In this document: positions 17,420 to 26,329 of the stretch, one piece after another | How the letters are laid out: each line of letters starts with the position of its first letter | Position numbering within the stretch: position 1 is the stretch's first letter | Source: JBHOQX01 sp042408595 | GTDB taxonomy: Bacteria > Chloroflexota > Chloroflexia > Chloroflexales > Roseiflexaceae | Assembly: GCA_042408595.1 (NCBI GenBank) | Contig: JBHOQX010000098.1 | Location: 1 to 64,000, forward strand | Direction of reading: 5' to 3' | DNA: 64,000 nucleotides | The notes under the pieces: generated by a model | Seen by the model: the letters and a program-made list of their open reading frames with translations, nothing else | Told to the model about the DNA's origin: nothing | Database searches by the model: none | Translations under genes and position numbers: made by a program

Positions 17420-17485
17420 ACGGTGGGAAAGTTTTGGAAGGGCGAAGCCCCGTCAGGAGCCTTTCGTGGGCGCGCGTGCGAAAAA
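17420..17485. repeat. Dispersed intergenic repeat, family R, copy 2
   Basis: GGTGGGAAAGTTTTGGAAGG, then GCGAAGCCCC and GGGCGCGCGTGCGAAAAA. It aligns with 56561-56640 along its whole length and forms a GGGCGAAGCCC mini-hairpin. Confidence 0.6.
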
Positions 17486-17527
17486 GAACCCCGAGGAGAG
17501 CCTGCCGCCCGCCACACCTCCCGCGCT

Positions 17528-17631
17528 GCGGGCGACTGCGTGACTCTTGCCATCAGGTGATGATCGGACTATGAGCGACGCGGGCGACTGCGTGACTCTT
17601 GCCATCAGGTGATGATCGGACCATGAGCGAC
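17528..17631. repeat. 52-bp tandem duplication across a translation start
   Basis: Bases 17528-17579 and 17580-17631 are identical except for one T/C difference. The unit contains the spacer, a ribosome site and ATGAGCGAC. The downstream copy starts the MBL hydrolase; the upstream copy opens a 13-codon frame that ends in TGA inside the second unit. Confidence 0.92.
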
Positions 17632-18522
17632 GCCGTGACGCTGCTGCCGAACAGCGGCTGGGACGACCGCATCCTCGTCTGCCGCTGCGGGACCGTGGTG
17701 GATGTCTATGTGATCGTGACGGAGCGCTTTGTCGTCCTGGCGGACACGCTCTTCAGCCCGGCGACCGCTGGCGCGCTGCTGGAGATCGCGCGGCCACACC
17801 TGGCCGGTGGGCGGACGCTGCTCGCGTTGAACACGCACGCCGACTGGGACCACGCTTGGGGCAACCAACTGTTCGCCGGGCCAGGCGCGGCGTCTCCCGC
17901 CCCGGTCATCGGCGCGCGGCGCTGCGCGGTGCGGCTGCGCTCCGCTGAGGCCCGCGCCGAGTTGGCGCGGATGCAGGTCCGCGAGCCGGAGCGCTTCGCC
18001 GGGGTGGCGCTCGCCCCACCAACAGTGCTGTTCGACCGGCGGCTGGTGATCGACGGCGGCGACCTGACGCTGGAACTGTTCGCCACGCCCGGGCATCAGC
18101 CGGACCACACCGCGATCTTCATCCGCGAGATTCGCACGCTGCTGGCCGGCGACGCCGCCGAATCGCCCTTCCCGCTGGTGGGCGCGCCGGAGAGCCTGCC
18201 GGCGCTGCGCGCGTCGCTCAGGCGGATGGCGAGGCTCCGCCCGCGTACCGCGCTCTACTGTCACGCGCCGGACCTGCCCGGGCCGGCGCTGCTCGGCGCG
18301 AATATCGCCTATTTCGACGAGTTGGAACGGCGCTGCCGGGCGGCGCTCGCCGCTGGCGCGCCGCCAGCGCCCGGCCCGGACGCGGACGTGGAGTCCCTGA
18401 TCGGCTGGCCATTTGCCGCCGCGCTGCCCCCCGCGGCGGACGCCGCGGCGCTCGAGGACTTCTACCGGCCAGCGCACCGCGACGCGATCCGCGCCATGCT
18501 GGCCTGGGCCGCCGGAACGTAG
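17623..18522 (+). CDS. Metallo-beta-lactamase-fold hydrolase
   Basis: A 299-residue enzyme. The metal motif is NTHADWDHAWGN, the H-x-D-x-D-H variant in which Asp replaces the usual second His. Further ligands are likely in FATPGHQPDHTAIF and YCHAPDLP. It is probably a hydrolase with two metal ions in the cytoplasm; the substrate is unknown. The start is the ATG of the second copy of the 52-bp duplication. An in-frame GTG at 17599 lies within the duplicated leader and is less likely. Confidence 0.85.
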   Translation: MSDAVTLLPNSGWDDRILVCRCGTVVDVYVIVTERFVVLADTLFSPATAGALLEIARPHLAGGRTLLALNTHADWDHAWGNQLFAGPGAASPAPVIGARRCAVRLRSAEARAELARMQVREPERFAGVALAPPTVLFDRRLVIDGGDLTLELFATPGHQPDHTAIFIREIRTLLAGDAAESPFPLVGAPESLPALRASLRRMARLRPRTALYCHAPDLPGPALLGANIAYFDELERRCRAALAAGAPPAPGPDADVESLIGWPFAAALPPAADAAALEDFYRPAHRDAIRAMLAWAAGT

Positions 18523-18525
18523 CCG

Positions 18526-19062
18526 TTAACAGGCGCACCCGGCCGCGCCGGGCGCGCCGGTCTCCTTCGGCACACCCGGCGCGCCCGCCGGCGCCCAGGC
18601 GACAACCGAGGCGTCGATCTCGGCCTGCCCCAGGGCGCGCGCCGCCGAGACGCGGTGGTGCCCATCGCGCACATAGTAGCGCTCGCCGACCTGGATGAGA
18701 TCGACCGGCGGCAATGTCGCGCCGTTGAGCAGCGCCACGGCGATCGCGATCCAGCGGTGGCGGGTGCGCTCCTGCAAGGGGCGAAAGGCTGAGTCGAAAT
18801 CGGCGCTGCGCCCCTCGCTGCCGTAGACCTGGCGTACCGGTATCGTCCGCAGCCCAAGCGCGTGGCGATCGCGCACCGGCGCCATCTCATCGTGCAAGCC
18901 GGGCAGGCCGGCTCGCCGCCCTGTCAGCAGCCTCCAGACCCGCCCAAGTCGGGCGCGGCGGCGGGCGCGCCGGTACAAGCGATACGCTGTGTCGAAGGCC
19001 CAGATATCGTGATTGTCATGCATAATGTCCGGGGACAGCCCGGCGCCCACCGGTGCGAACAT
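18526..19062 (-). CDS. ParB/sulfiredoxin-fold-like protein
   Basis: A 178-residue protein. The N-terminal half is basic and helical (YRLYRRARRRARLGRVWRLL). The C-terminal half has the ParB-like signature IQVGERYYVRDGHHRVSAAR, preceded by the usual 'LPPVDL' strand. Proteins of this kind bind nucleotides and some act as nucleases; no HTH is present, so a role in chromosome partition is not indicated. The end carries a CAC Cys pair. An alternative start is 19023. It is convergent with the MBL gene, with 3 bases between stops. Confidence 0.65.
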   Translation of the reverse strand: MFAPVGAGLSPDIMHDNHDIWAFDTAYRLYRRARRRARLGRVWRLLTGRRAGLPGLHDEMAPVRDRHALGLRTIPVRQVYGSEGRSADFDSAFRPLQERTRHRWIAIAVALLNGATLPPVDLIQVGERYYVRDGHHRVSAARALGQAEIDASVVAWAPAGAPGVPKETGAPGAAGCAC

Positions 19063-19335
19063 GCCGGTCTCCGTTCCGCGCAGTGCGGGCGGCCCGCGCC
19101 GCCCGCAGGGCGAGCAGCATCCCCGCGATCATAGCCGGAGCGTGGCGATCCCGCATCGGGCGGCGGAACGCCCACCGCAGGGACATATCGCCCGCTGCCG
19201 TCCGCCTTCCGACCGAGGCGTCCATCCGCCGGAGCAGGTATGCTGAGACCAGACGGCTGTGGGCGCTCGCGCGTCGCCGTGAACAGGGGTGCGGCGCCCG
19301 CCGTCGCCGCGATGTGGGACCGGCGAAGGACCGCG

Positions 19336-19776
19336 ATGACGGGCACACCAGGGAGCACACCAACATGGCGCCGCCTGCTGGCGCAGGGCTGGTATCTCTG
19401 GGGGCTGAGTTGGTGCCACTGGGCGTTGCGCACCACTGAGCCATGAGCGTTCCGCGCCGGCGTGCGCGCCCTCGACCGGGCGCTGCGGCTCTGGCCCGAC
19501 TTCGCCGCGGCGCTCTACCGCCGCGGCCTGATCCGCGGGCGCGAGCTCGGCCAGCCACGCGAAGGCATGGCCGATCTGACGCGCGCCATCGCCCTTGTGC
19601 CGGCATGGCCCGAGACGTATCTCCAGCGCGGCCTGTTCGCCCGCTTCCACGGCGACTCGCGGGCGGCGCTCGACGACTTGCGGCGCTATGTCGCCCTGAG
19701 CGCCGATCCGTCGTGGCGGGCCGAGGCCGAGCGGCAGATCGCGCTGATCGAGGCCGAACTGCACACGGAGGGCTGA
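19336..19776 (+). pseudogene. TPR protein gene interrupted by an in-frame TGA
   Basis: One continuous frame with a single stop (TGA, 19444-19446). Upstream: MTGTPGSTPTWRRLLAQGWY, then LWGLSWCHWALRTTEP. Downstream: AFRAGVRALDRALRLWPDF and two more clear TPR units (AALYRRGLIRGRELGQPREG; ETYLQRGLFARFHGDSRAAL). The first TPR helix pair spans the stop, so both halves were once one protein of about 146 residues. The downstream part could be made alone from the GTG at 19462 (104 residues). Either the gene is decayed, the stop is read through, or the base call is wrong. The 273 bases before it (19063-19335) show no other convincing gene. Confidence 0.65.
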
Positions 19777-19842
19777 TGCCGGGCAGGAGAGCTAGAAGTT
19801 GCGCGGCTGCCCGTACCATAGACAGGCTCGATCGAGAACTCC

Positions 19843-21054
19843 ATGCAAACCACCACCGAAGCGGCGCGCGCCGCTCCATCCAGCGCGCTCACCAACGGCC
19901 AGCTCGCGATCGTCACCGCCGCGCGCCTGGCGCTCAACACCGGCTACCGCGTCCTCTACCCGCTGCTGCCCTTCCTGGCGCTCCGCTTCGACGTCAGTTT
20001 GCGGGCCGTCAGCGTGCTGGTAACAGTCCTCGTCGCCTGCTCGATGCTCAGCCCGCTCGGGGGGGCGCTGGCAGATACCCGCGGCGAGCGGGCGACGATG
20101 TCGCTCGCCCTGCTGTCGTTCACGGCGGGGGCGGCGCTCTGCGCGCTGGCCGGCTCGTTCGCCGGCTTCCTCGGCGGCTACCTGCTGGTCGGCGCTGCCG
20201 TCGCCCTGTACCAGCCGGCGGCGCAGTCGTACCTCAGCGCGCGCACGCCGTATGCGCGGCGCGGCTGGGCGCTGGGCATCTTCGAACTCTCCTGGGCGAT
20301 CGCGGCGCTGGCCGGCGTCGCCCCGCTGATGCAGCTTGTGCAGGCCAGCGGCAACGCCGCGCCGGTCTATGCCATCCTGGCGGCGGCGGGCCTGGCGGCG
20401 TTGGGGTTGGTGCGGCTGGCCCTTCCGCCCACGCCGGCACGCGGAGGCCGCGGCCACACCCGGCTAGATTGGTCGGCGCTGCGACAACCGCGCGTAGTGG
20501 CCCTGCTGGCTATGTTCAGCCTCGCGGTCTGCGCCGTGGACATGATCTTCGTCATTCAGGCGGCCTGGCTGAAGGGGAGCTTTGGCGCGGACGATGCGCG
20601 CCTGGGCCAGGTCTTCGCGATGATGGGGATCGCCGAACTGCTGGGCGCGGTCGGCTCGACCGTGTTGGTCGACCGGCTGGGCAAGAAACGCGCCGTCCTG
20701 CTGGGGTTCGGGCTGACCGCCGCCTGCGTGGCGCTGCTGCCGTTCAGCGATGGAAACTGGCTGGCGTTCCTGCCGCTGTTTTTCTGCTTCGATCTGCTCT
20801 TCGAGTTTGCGATCGTCTCGTCGTTCCCGCTCGCCTCCGGCGTCGCGCCGGCCATGCGGGCGAGCGTCATGGCGCTTGCCGTCGCTGCCAACGGCATCGG
20901 GCGGGCGGCCGGCTCGCTGATCGCCGAGCCGGTCTGGCGCGAGTTCGGCATCGCCGCCAGCGCCGCGGTCGCCGCCACGCTTATCCTCGCCGGCGTCCTG
21001 CTCTGCGCCCGCTTCGTGCGGGAGACGGAGCGCGAGATGCACAAGGCTGGCTGA
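19843..21054 (+). CDS. Major facilitator superfamily transporter
   Basis: A 403-residue protein with 12 predicted membrane helices. It has the cytoplasmic loop 2-3 motif GGALADTRGERATM (a form of G-x3-D-R-x-G-R) and the repeat in the second half, DRLGKKRAVLLG. It is probably a drug or metabolite exporter; the substrate is unknown. The ATG at 19843 gives a 25-residue cytoplasmic tail before helix 1. It follows the broken TPR gene by 66 bases on the same strand. Confidence 0.88.
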   Translation: MQTTTEAARAAPSSALTNGQLAIVTAARLALNTGYRVLYPLLPFLALRFDVSLRAVSVLVTVLVACSMLSPLGGALADTRGERATMSLALLSFTAGAALCALAGSFAGFLGGYLLVGAAVALYQPAAQSYLSARTPYARRGWALGIFELSWAIAALAGVAPLMQLVQASGNAAPVYAILAAAGLAALGLVRLALPPTPARGGRGHTRLDWSALRQPRVVALLAMFSLAVCAVDMIFVIQAAWLKGSFGADDARLGQVFAMMGIAELLGAVGSTVLVDRLGKKRAVLLGFGLTAACVALLPFSDGNWLAFLPLFFCFDLLFEFAIVSSFPLASGVAPAMRASVMALAVAANGIGRAAGSLIAEPVWREFGIAASAAVAATLILAGVLLCARFVRETEREMHKAG

Positions 21055-21089
21055 ATGAACCACGCACGACGGAGGGGCTGAGCGCTTTC

Positions 21090-21377
21090 TCACGGAAAGA
21101 ACGCATCCGGCGGGAGCGGATGCGCACCTTCGAAGGTCGCCCGCACCGCCGTCGGCGTCCGCTCGACCTGCACGATCTGCGCCTCGACCAGCCGCTCGCC
21201 CTCGCGCCAGCGCACGATGTCGCCCGGCCGCAGATCGTACAGCTCCGGACGCATGAAGGCACCGGTCAGATCGATCAGCAGGCCATCCCGGGTGAGGTGA
21301 TCGACCGGAAGCCAGGTGTAGCGCCGGCCATAGCCCCGCCGCTCGATATCCACGGTTCGATACGAACGATCCGCCAT
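21090..21377 (-). CDS. Small protein of unknown function
   Basis: A 95-residue protein starting MADRSYRTVDIERRGYGRRY; the frame also allows a start four codons earlier at 21389. Two beta-rich stretches (YDLRPGDIVRWREGERLVEA and QIVQVERTPTAVRATF) resemble a small SH3-like or PilZ-like barrel, but I cannot place it in a family. It is convergent with the MFS gene. Confidence 0.5.
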   Translation of the reverse strand: MADRSYRTVDIERRGYGRRYTWLPVDHLTRDGLLIDLTGAFMRPELYDLRPGDIVRWREGERLVEAQIVQVERTPTAVRATFEGAHPLPPDAFFP

Positions 21378-21679
21378 GAATCCGTCCATCGACCAGCCGC
21401 TGGCCAGCCTTCAACAAGCGGGCTCACGGATGGCTAGCGTGCAGGCCCGCACCCTCCTGCCCCTCGCGCTCGAATCGGAGGAGGAGGTCGGGGGTGGAGC
21501 GACGACCTGCACAGGAAATGTCCATGAGCCACAACGCAGCCCGCCGCCGCGCCGCCCTGCGTGGCCGCACGACATGGAACGACGATTGTAGCGTCTGGCG
21601 CGAGGCGCGTCAAGCGTCAGCGCATGGTATACTTGCGTCGCGGGGCATCGGCGCTCCTTCTAACGGAGAGGAAGGAACC
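21378..21679. other. 302-base spacer without a convincing gene
   Basis: The region holds short overlapping frames with Arg/Pro-rich translations typical of antisense GC-rich DNA. An in-frame upstream ATG (21524, MSHNAARRRAALRGRTTWND) could extend the next gene, but the promoter at 21625 makes this unlikely. Nothing else was seen. Confidence 0.5.
21625..21633 (+). promoter_or_regulatory. Extended -10 promoter
   Basis: TGGTATACT, 47 bases before the ATG at 21680, without a good -35. Confidence 0.6.
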
Positions 21680-22321
21680 ATGGCTGACAACGACCGGGTG
21701 CAGGAACTCGACCTGACCGTCGGCTCGATCTTTACCACGCGGCCGGAGGAAGACCGCGAGTTGTACGAGGACGAGCGTGAGTGGCTCGAGTCGATCCAGG
21801 ACCTGTTGCGCGAGGAGGGCGTCGAGGCCGACCTGCTGTCGCGCCCTGGGGTCGAGGTGTGGGAGGGCGGCATCGACCGCTTCGCCGACCTCTATCAACT
21901 CCGACTGCTGGCCGCCTACCTGGAGCAGGGGCGCGACATCGCCCCGCTGCTATCGCCCGATTTCGACCTGGACGAAGAGCCGGACGAGCTGTTGACCCAG
22001 ATCTGGGAAGGGGAGGTGAGCACGCGCTTCCCGCACCTACTCAACCACCAGGCTGAAGGCGGCTACTACCTGCCCGTCGAGTTCGCCGAGCCGATCTGGC
22101 TCGAATTCGATCCGGAGGACCCGGACGACGCCGACGACCTGACCGACCGGGTCGTTAGCTTCGGCTCATCGGTCGCCCTCCAGCGCGAGCTGGCGGAGCT
22201 CCAGCCGCTGCTGCAGCAGGCGGGCGTGCCGGCCAACGCGCCGGCGATGCGGTGCCTGCGCGTGCTGAAGGAGGCCGCCGACCAGAGCGTGGCCAACGAC
22301 CTGCCGATCATCATCTGGTAG
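21680..22321 (+). CDS. Acidic protein of unknown function
   Basis: A 213-residue, strongly acidic cytoplasmic protein starting MADNDRVQELDLTVGSIFTT. It has a very clear GGAGAGGAAGGA ribosome site and its own promoter. It is mostly helical, with an Asp/Glu-rich centre (SPDFDLDEEPDELLTQIWEG; FDPEDPDDADDLTDRV). There is no membrane segment or known motif. It may be lineage-specific. It lies just upstream of miaB but the two have separate promoters. Confidence 0.7.
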   Translation: MADNDRVQELDLTVGSIFTTRPEEDRELYEDEREWLESIQDLLREEGVEADLLSRPGVEVWEGGIDRFADLYQLRLLAAYLEQGRDIAPLLSPDFDLDEEPDELLTQIWEGEVSTRFPHLLNHQAEGGYYLPVEFAEPIWLEFDPEDPDDADDLTDRVVSFGSSVALQRELAELQPLLQQAGVPANAPAMRCLRVLKEAADQSVANDLPIIIW

Positions 22322-22454
22322 GTGCACGCGGCGGGGTGGCCAGCAGGAGGGCTGCCGCGTTCCGGGAGTGGCGCGCTCGCCCGGCCGGTCAACGGGTGGG
22401 CTCCCCTCCCCCGAAGGAAGGGCACGGAGAAGCCGTGCCACTCCTGCCGCTTCC

Positions 22455-22483
22455 TTGCACTGCCCTTTGGAATGGGATATAAT
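22455..22483 (+). promoter_or_regulatory. Near-consensus sigma-70 promoter of miaB
   Basis: TTGCAC, 17-base spacer, TATAAT. The start would be near 22490, giving a leader of about 28 bases. Confidence 0.8.
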
Positions 22484-22517
22484 CACCGGCTGCCGCCCAA
22501 GCGGCCGGAGTGCAGCG

Positions 22518-23903
22518 ATGATCGACGAACTCAAGCTGATCCCCCTCGAGGCCGCGCGGCCGTCCATTCCGCGGCCGTCGCGCGACACGACGCCCCGCGA
22601 GCGGCGTTACTACGTCTGGACGGTCGGCTGCCAGATGAATATCTCCGACTCCGAGCGACTCGAGTCGGCGTTGCAGGGCGTCGGCTACGCCCCGGCCGAG
22701 CAGCCCGAGGACGCCAGCTTCATCGTGCTCAACTCGTGCAGCGTGCGCGCCTCGGCGGAGGAGCGCATCCTCGGCAAGCTCGGCGAGTTGCAACGCGTCA
22801 AGCGCGCCAACCCGGACACCCGGATCGTTCTCTGGGGCTGCATGGTCGGGCCGAACAACCAGTCGATCTTCCGCGAGCGGCTGCCCATGGTCGATCACTT
22901 CGTCTCCCCTTCGGCGGTGGACGAGGTGTTGGCGCTCGCGCCAAACCCGGTCTATGCGCTGGACGAGCCGGCCCTGCCGGTCGCCGACTGGACGCACCCG
23001 CCCGTCTCGGTGCACGTGCCGATCCAGTATGGCTGCAACATGAGCTGCGCCTTCTGCGTCATCCCGCTCCGACGCGGGCGTGAGCGCAGCCGCCCGCTGG
23101 CAGAGATTCGTGATGAGGTGGCCCGGATCGTCGCCCGCGGCGCGAAAGAGATCACGCTCCTCGGCCAGATCGTCGACTCCTGGGGCCACGACCTGCCGGG
23201 GCGCCCGCAGCTCGCCGACCTGCTCGAGGCCGTCCACGACGTGCCGGGGCTGCTGCGGCTGCGCTTCCTGACCTCGCACCCGGCCTGGATGACCAACCGC
23301 CTGATCGAAACGGTCGCGCGGCTGCCGCGCTGCCAGCACGAGATCAATCTGCCGGTGCAGTCCGGCGACGACGAGATCCTCAAGCTCATGCGCCGCGGCT
23401 ATACCGTCCAGCGCTACCGCGACCTGGTCGCCCGCATCCGCGATGCGATGCCGGATATCGCGCTGACGACCGACATCATCGTCGGCCACCCCGGCGAGAC
23501 GCGCGCGCACTTCGAGGGGACGCTCCGGCTAGTCGAGGAAATCGGCTTCGACAAGGTGCATATCGCCGCCTACTCGGCGCGGCCCGGCACGCGCGCCGCC
23601 CTGCTGGAGCAGGACCCTGCGCTGGCGGTCCCCGAGAGCGAAAAGCAGGCCCGCCGCGTCGAACTAGAGCAACTGCAGGAGGCGATCGTCACCGAGCGCA
23701 ACCGCCGCTTCCTCGGCCAGGTCGTCGAGGTGCTGGTCGAGGGCGAGAGCCGGGGCAAGTGGCGGGGCCGCACGCCCGGCAACAAGCTGGTCTTCTTCAG
23801 CCATCCGCAGGACTGGACAGGCCGGCTCGCTCGCGTTCGCATCACACACACCGGCCCGTGGTCGCTCCAGGGCGACCTCGCCGGCGAAGGGACTCCCATC
23901 TGA
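22518..23903 (+). CDS. miaB: tRNA-2-methylthio-N6-dimethylallyladenosine synthase
   Basis: A 461-residue radical-SAM methylthiotransferase that adds the 2-methylthio group to i6A37 of tRNAs. The N-terminal UPF0004 domain has its three cluster Cys in VGCQMNISDSE (C38), NSCSVRASAEE and WGCMVG. The radical-SAM CxxxCxxC is CNMSCAFC, followed by the MiaB-typical RRGRERSRPL. A C-terminal TRAM domain spans about 390-455. The start at 22518 follows a strong promoter; the frame extension upstream to 22368 is excluded by that promoter. Its stop overlaps the next gene's start (TGATG). Confidence 0.93.
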   Translation: MIDELKLIPLEAARPSIPRPSRDTTPRERRYYVWTVGCQMNISDSERLESALQGVGYAPAEQPEDASFIVLNSCSVRASAEERILGKLGELQRVKRANPDTRIVLWGCMVGPNNQSIFRERLPMVDHFVSPSAVDEVLALAPNPVYALDEPALPVADWTHPPVSVHVPIQYGCNMSCAFCVIPLRRGRERSRPLAEIRDEVARIVARGAKEITLLGQIVDSWGHDLPGRPQLADLLEAVHDVPGLLRLRFLTSHPAWMTNRLIETVARLPRCQHEINLPVQSGDDEILKLMRRGYTVQRYRDLVARIRDAMPDIALTTDIIVGHPGETRAHFEGTLRLVEEIGFDKVHIAAYSARPGTRAALLEQDPALAVPESEKQARRVELEQLQEAIVTERNRRFLGQVVEVLVEGESRGKWRGRTPGNKLVFFSHPQDWTGRLARVRITHTGPWSLQGDLAGEGTPI

Positions 23904-24751
23904 TGACGCAGTATGAGACCGAGCTGGCCGCTGCGCCGGCTCCGGCATCGCGTGCGCGCTGGCCGCTGGCCAACGTCTTCTGGATCGACCTGCTGATCGC
24001 GGTGGTTCTGGCCGTCGGGGCTGCCACCACCGTCGCCGGCGTGTTTCTCGCCGCCAATGCCCTGCGGCTGTCCATCCCGCTGACCGCGCTCGGCAATCGG
24101 AGCCAGGCGGAGCTGCTCGCGCTCGTCGGCCCGATCGGGATGGCGCTCTCGGTGCTGGCGCAGAACTGCGTCCTTGTGCTCGTGCCGGTGGTGCGGGTGG
24201 CGCTGCTGCGGCACGAGCCGCTGGCCAGGATCGGATTCCAGGCGCCGCGCCCGCTCCGCCTGATCGGCCTCGGCCTCGGCCTGGGGGTGCTGGTACTGGT
24301 CATGAATGCGGCGTTTGGGCTGACGTTCAACGCATTCGGCATCCGCCAGAATCAGGTCGAGCAGTTCCCGCTCCCGCAGGGGGATGTCGTCGGGCAGGCC
24401 TTCTTTTTCCTGGCGGCGGCGGTGATCGCGCCGATCGGCGAGGAGATCTTCTTCCGCGGCTATGCCTTCAACGCATTTCTGCAGAGTTGGGGCCGTACCC
24501 GCCTGGGCACCGCCGTGGCGTATGTGGTCAGCGCGTTGCTGTTCAGCGTCGCCCATTCGTTGTCGGCGACCCAGGGGCTGATCGGGCTGCTGGTCCCCGT
24601 CTTTGTGATGGGCCTGCTGCTCGCCTGGGCCATGCACCGCACCCACAGCCTGATCCCGTGCATCATCGCCCACGGGCTGAATAATGGTGTGGCGCTGCTG
24701 GCGGTGCTCGCATGCGTAAACAATCCGAGCCTTGCCTGCCCGAATGTTTGA
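23903..24751 (+). CDS. CPBP-family intramembrane metalloprotease
   Basis: A 282-residue membrane protein with about eight helices. The Abi/CPBP motifs are present: EEIFFRGYAFNAF (motif 1), SALLFSVAHSL (motif 2 His) and IIAHGLNNGVALL (motif 3 H and N). In Rce1-like members these bind zinc and cleave substrates in the membrane; many bacterial members serve in self-immunity or are uncharacterised. The ATG overlaps the miaB stop (TGATG), so translation is coupled. Confidence 0.88.
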   Translation: MTQYETELAAAPAPASRARWPLANVFWIDLLIAVVLAVGAATTVAGVFLAANALRLSIPLTALGNRSQAELLALVGPIGMALSVLAQNCVLVLVPVVRVALLRHEPLARIGFQAPRPLRLIGLGLGLGVLVLVMNAAFGLTFNAFGIRQNQVEQFPLPQGDVVGQAFFFLAAAVIAPIGEEIFFRGYAFNAFLQSWGRTRLGTAVAYVVSALLFSVAHSLSATQGLIGLLVPVFVMGLLLAWAMHRTHSLIPCIIAHGLNNGVALLAVLACVNNPSLACPNV

Positions 24752-24754
24752 CAA

Positions 24755-24960
24755 GAGACGGTGGACGGTGGCCGACATGCGACGGAGAACGAGGGACGAC
24801 GGACGAGCGCGCGTAAGCGGAGGACGGCGGATGCATGGCTATGCCTGGCCTTCGCCTTTTCGATGCCGCTTTCCAGCTTCGATCGCCGACCCTCGATCCC
24901 GGTCCGCGCCCGACTCGCGGCTCGTCTCTCCGTCCACCAGCCGCGATAGCACTTGCAGGA
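24755..24960. repeat. GGACG-type intergenic repeat spacer
   Basis: Low-complexity spacer with GACGGTGGACG, GGACGACGGACG and then ATGGCTATGCC. The first and last words recur at 42030-42065, and GGACG repeats fill 11510-11640 in the opposite sense. No gene is seen. Confidence 0.5.
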
Positions 24961-24975
24961 TCAAAGGAGCGTGTC

Positions 24976-25824
24976 TTGACGAAGCAGGATGAGAGGGCGC
25001 GCCAGCGACGCCGCCTGCAGGAGCGGGCTGTCGAACTGGCGGCCAAGAACCGCTGGGCTGAGGCGATCGAGGTCAACCGGCAGATCGTCGAGATCGAGGA
25101 GGACGCGGACGCCTACAACCGGCTCGGCAAGGCCTACTTCGAGACCGGCCAACTCGAAGAAGCCCGCGATGCCTACCAGCAGGCGCTCCGGCTGATGGCC
25201 TCAAACCGCATCGCCCGCAAGAACCTTGACCGCATCGAAGAGTTGCTGGCGCACGCTGGCAGCGTCGTCGCGCCCGACCGGAGCGCCCGCGAGCTGGTCG
25301 ATCTCCGGCTTTTTATCACCGAGACCGGACGCACCGCGATCACGACGCTGGTAGACGTGCCGCGTGGCCCGACGGTGGATGCGCTCGTCACCGGCGAGAA
25401 GGTCGAACTACGACTCGACGGGCGGCATGTGCTAGTTTACGATGCTGAGGGCCATTTTATCGGCCGGGTCGAGCCGAAGTTGACCCAGCGCCTCAGCGAA
25501 CTGATGGCCGGCGGCAACCGCTACGCGGCGGCGATCGCCATGGTCGATGGGCGCCAGATTCGCGTCCTCATCCGCGAAATCTATCAGGATCCGAGCCAGC
25601 GCGGCCGCGTATCCTTCCCCGGTAAACTGAGCGAGGGTGCGATGCGCGGCTATGTTACATCCACCCGCTTCGACGAGTACGGCGAGGAGTTGCTCGACGA
25701 CGACGAGGCGGTCGAGGAGGCCGATGAGATCGAGGAGGAGACCTTCGGCGGCGAGGAGGAGGAGCTCGGCCTGGATGAGATCGAGCAAGATGTGGGCGAA
25801 GACGACGAAAGCGGCGAAGAGTAG
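24976..25824 (+). CDS. TPR protein with acidic C-terminal tail
   Basis: A 282-residue protein starting at TTG, chosen because AAAGGAGC lies 5-6 bases upstream. TPR-like helices span about residues 10-90 (AYNRLGKAYFETGQLEEARD). A beta-rich domain covers about 100-225 (LRLFITETGRTAITTLVDVP; HVLVYDAEGHFIGRVEPKL). The last 55 residues are almost all Asp/Glu. This layout suggests a scaffold or an RNA/ribosome-associated protein; I do not know its function. It stands alone between the CPBP gene and the AAA/CpaF operon. Confidence 0.7.
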   Translation: MTKQDERARQRRRLQERAVELAAKNRWAEAIEVNRQIVEIEEDADAYNRLGKAYFETGQLEEARDAYQQALRLMASNRIARKNLDRIEELLAHAGSVVAPDRSARELVDLRLFITETGRTAITTLVDVPRGPTVDALVTGEKVELRLDGRHVLVYDAEGHFIGRVEPKLTQRLSELMAGGNRYAAAIAMVDGRQIRVLIREIYQDPSQRGRVSFPGKLSEGAMRGYVTSTRFDEYGEELLDDDEAVEEADEIEEETFGGEEEELGLDEIEQDVGEDDESGEE

Positions 25825-25862
25825 CGACAGATTTCCTACACGGAACTAGCTCCGGCGTACTA

Positions 25863-25891
25863 TTGTCCTCCCCGGCAGGCGTCTCTATACT
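25863..25891 (+). promoter_or_regulatory. Promoter of the AAA/CpaF operon
   Basis: TTGTCC, 17-base spacer, TATACT. The start would be near 25898, with a leader of about 93 bases before the ATG at 25991. Confidence 0.6.
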
Positions 25892-25990
25892 GGCTGCGTG
25901 GCGATCTCGCCGCGCAGCCAGCTGTGTCTTTCCGGCTGCCGCCCGCGTTCCCACCCGTCGTTGTCGCCGCCCCGAGCGAGAGGAACCGCC

Positions 25991-26329
25991 ATGAATCTCC
26001 GGATCGACGAAAAGGGCAAATACTACACACCGCATGTCACCAAAAATACGGTGGTCACCGTGATCCGCACCGCCGACCAGCTGATCGTCGGGCAGGTGCA
26101 TGTCCGGCCGGAGCGCCGCCTGAAGGACGAACTGAGCGACGACCCCTCGCGCTTCTTGCCGGTGACGTCGGCGCGGGTGTACGACGCCGCCGGCACGACG
26201 CTGCTCTACGAGAGCGGGCTGTTGCTGGTGGCATACCGCCACATCGTGATGATCAGCCCGCTCGACACCCTGGAGCCCGCCACGCCCGCGCCGTGGCAGC
26301 GCTATGTCTCCGAGGAGCCGACCGCATGA
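25991..26329 (+). CDS. Small beta-rich protein of unknown function, first gene of AAA/CpaF operon
   Basis: A 112-residue protein starting MNLRIDEKGKYYTPHVTKNT after GAGAGGAACC. It is beta-rich (TVVTVIRTADQLIVGQVHV; RVYDAAGTTLLYESGLLLVA) and has no signal or membrane segment. Its stop overlaps the ATPase start (ATGA), so the two are made together. It may be an adaptor or regulator of the ATPase; no family is recognised. Confidence 0.65.
   Translation: MNLRIDEKGKYYTPHVTKNTVVTVIRTADQLIVGQVHVRPERRLKDELSDDPSRFLPVTSARVYDAAGTTLLYESGLLLVAYRHIVMISPLDTLEPATPAPWQRYVSEEPTA

Noticed and set aside
17599..17622. GTG start eight codons upstream for the MBL hydrolase
   Set aside because: It lies inside the duplicated leader; the ATG at 17623 is preceded by the conserved leader copy and matches the duplicated start in the first unit.
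19444..19446. Selenocysteine at the TGA in the TPR gene
   Set aside because: TPR proteins have no known selenocysteine site, the flanking residues show no redox motif, and no clear SECIS-like stem follows.
19443..21437. A 664-codon plus-strand frame over the TPR and MFS genes
   Set aside because: Arg/Pro/Gly-rich shadow of the MFS frame; no domain is visible.
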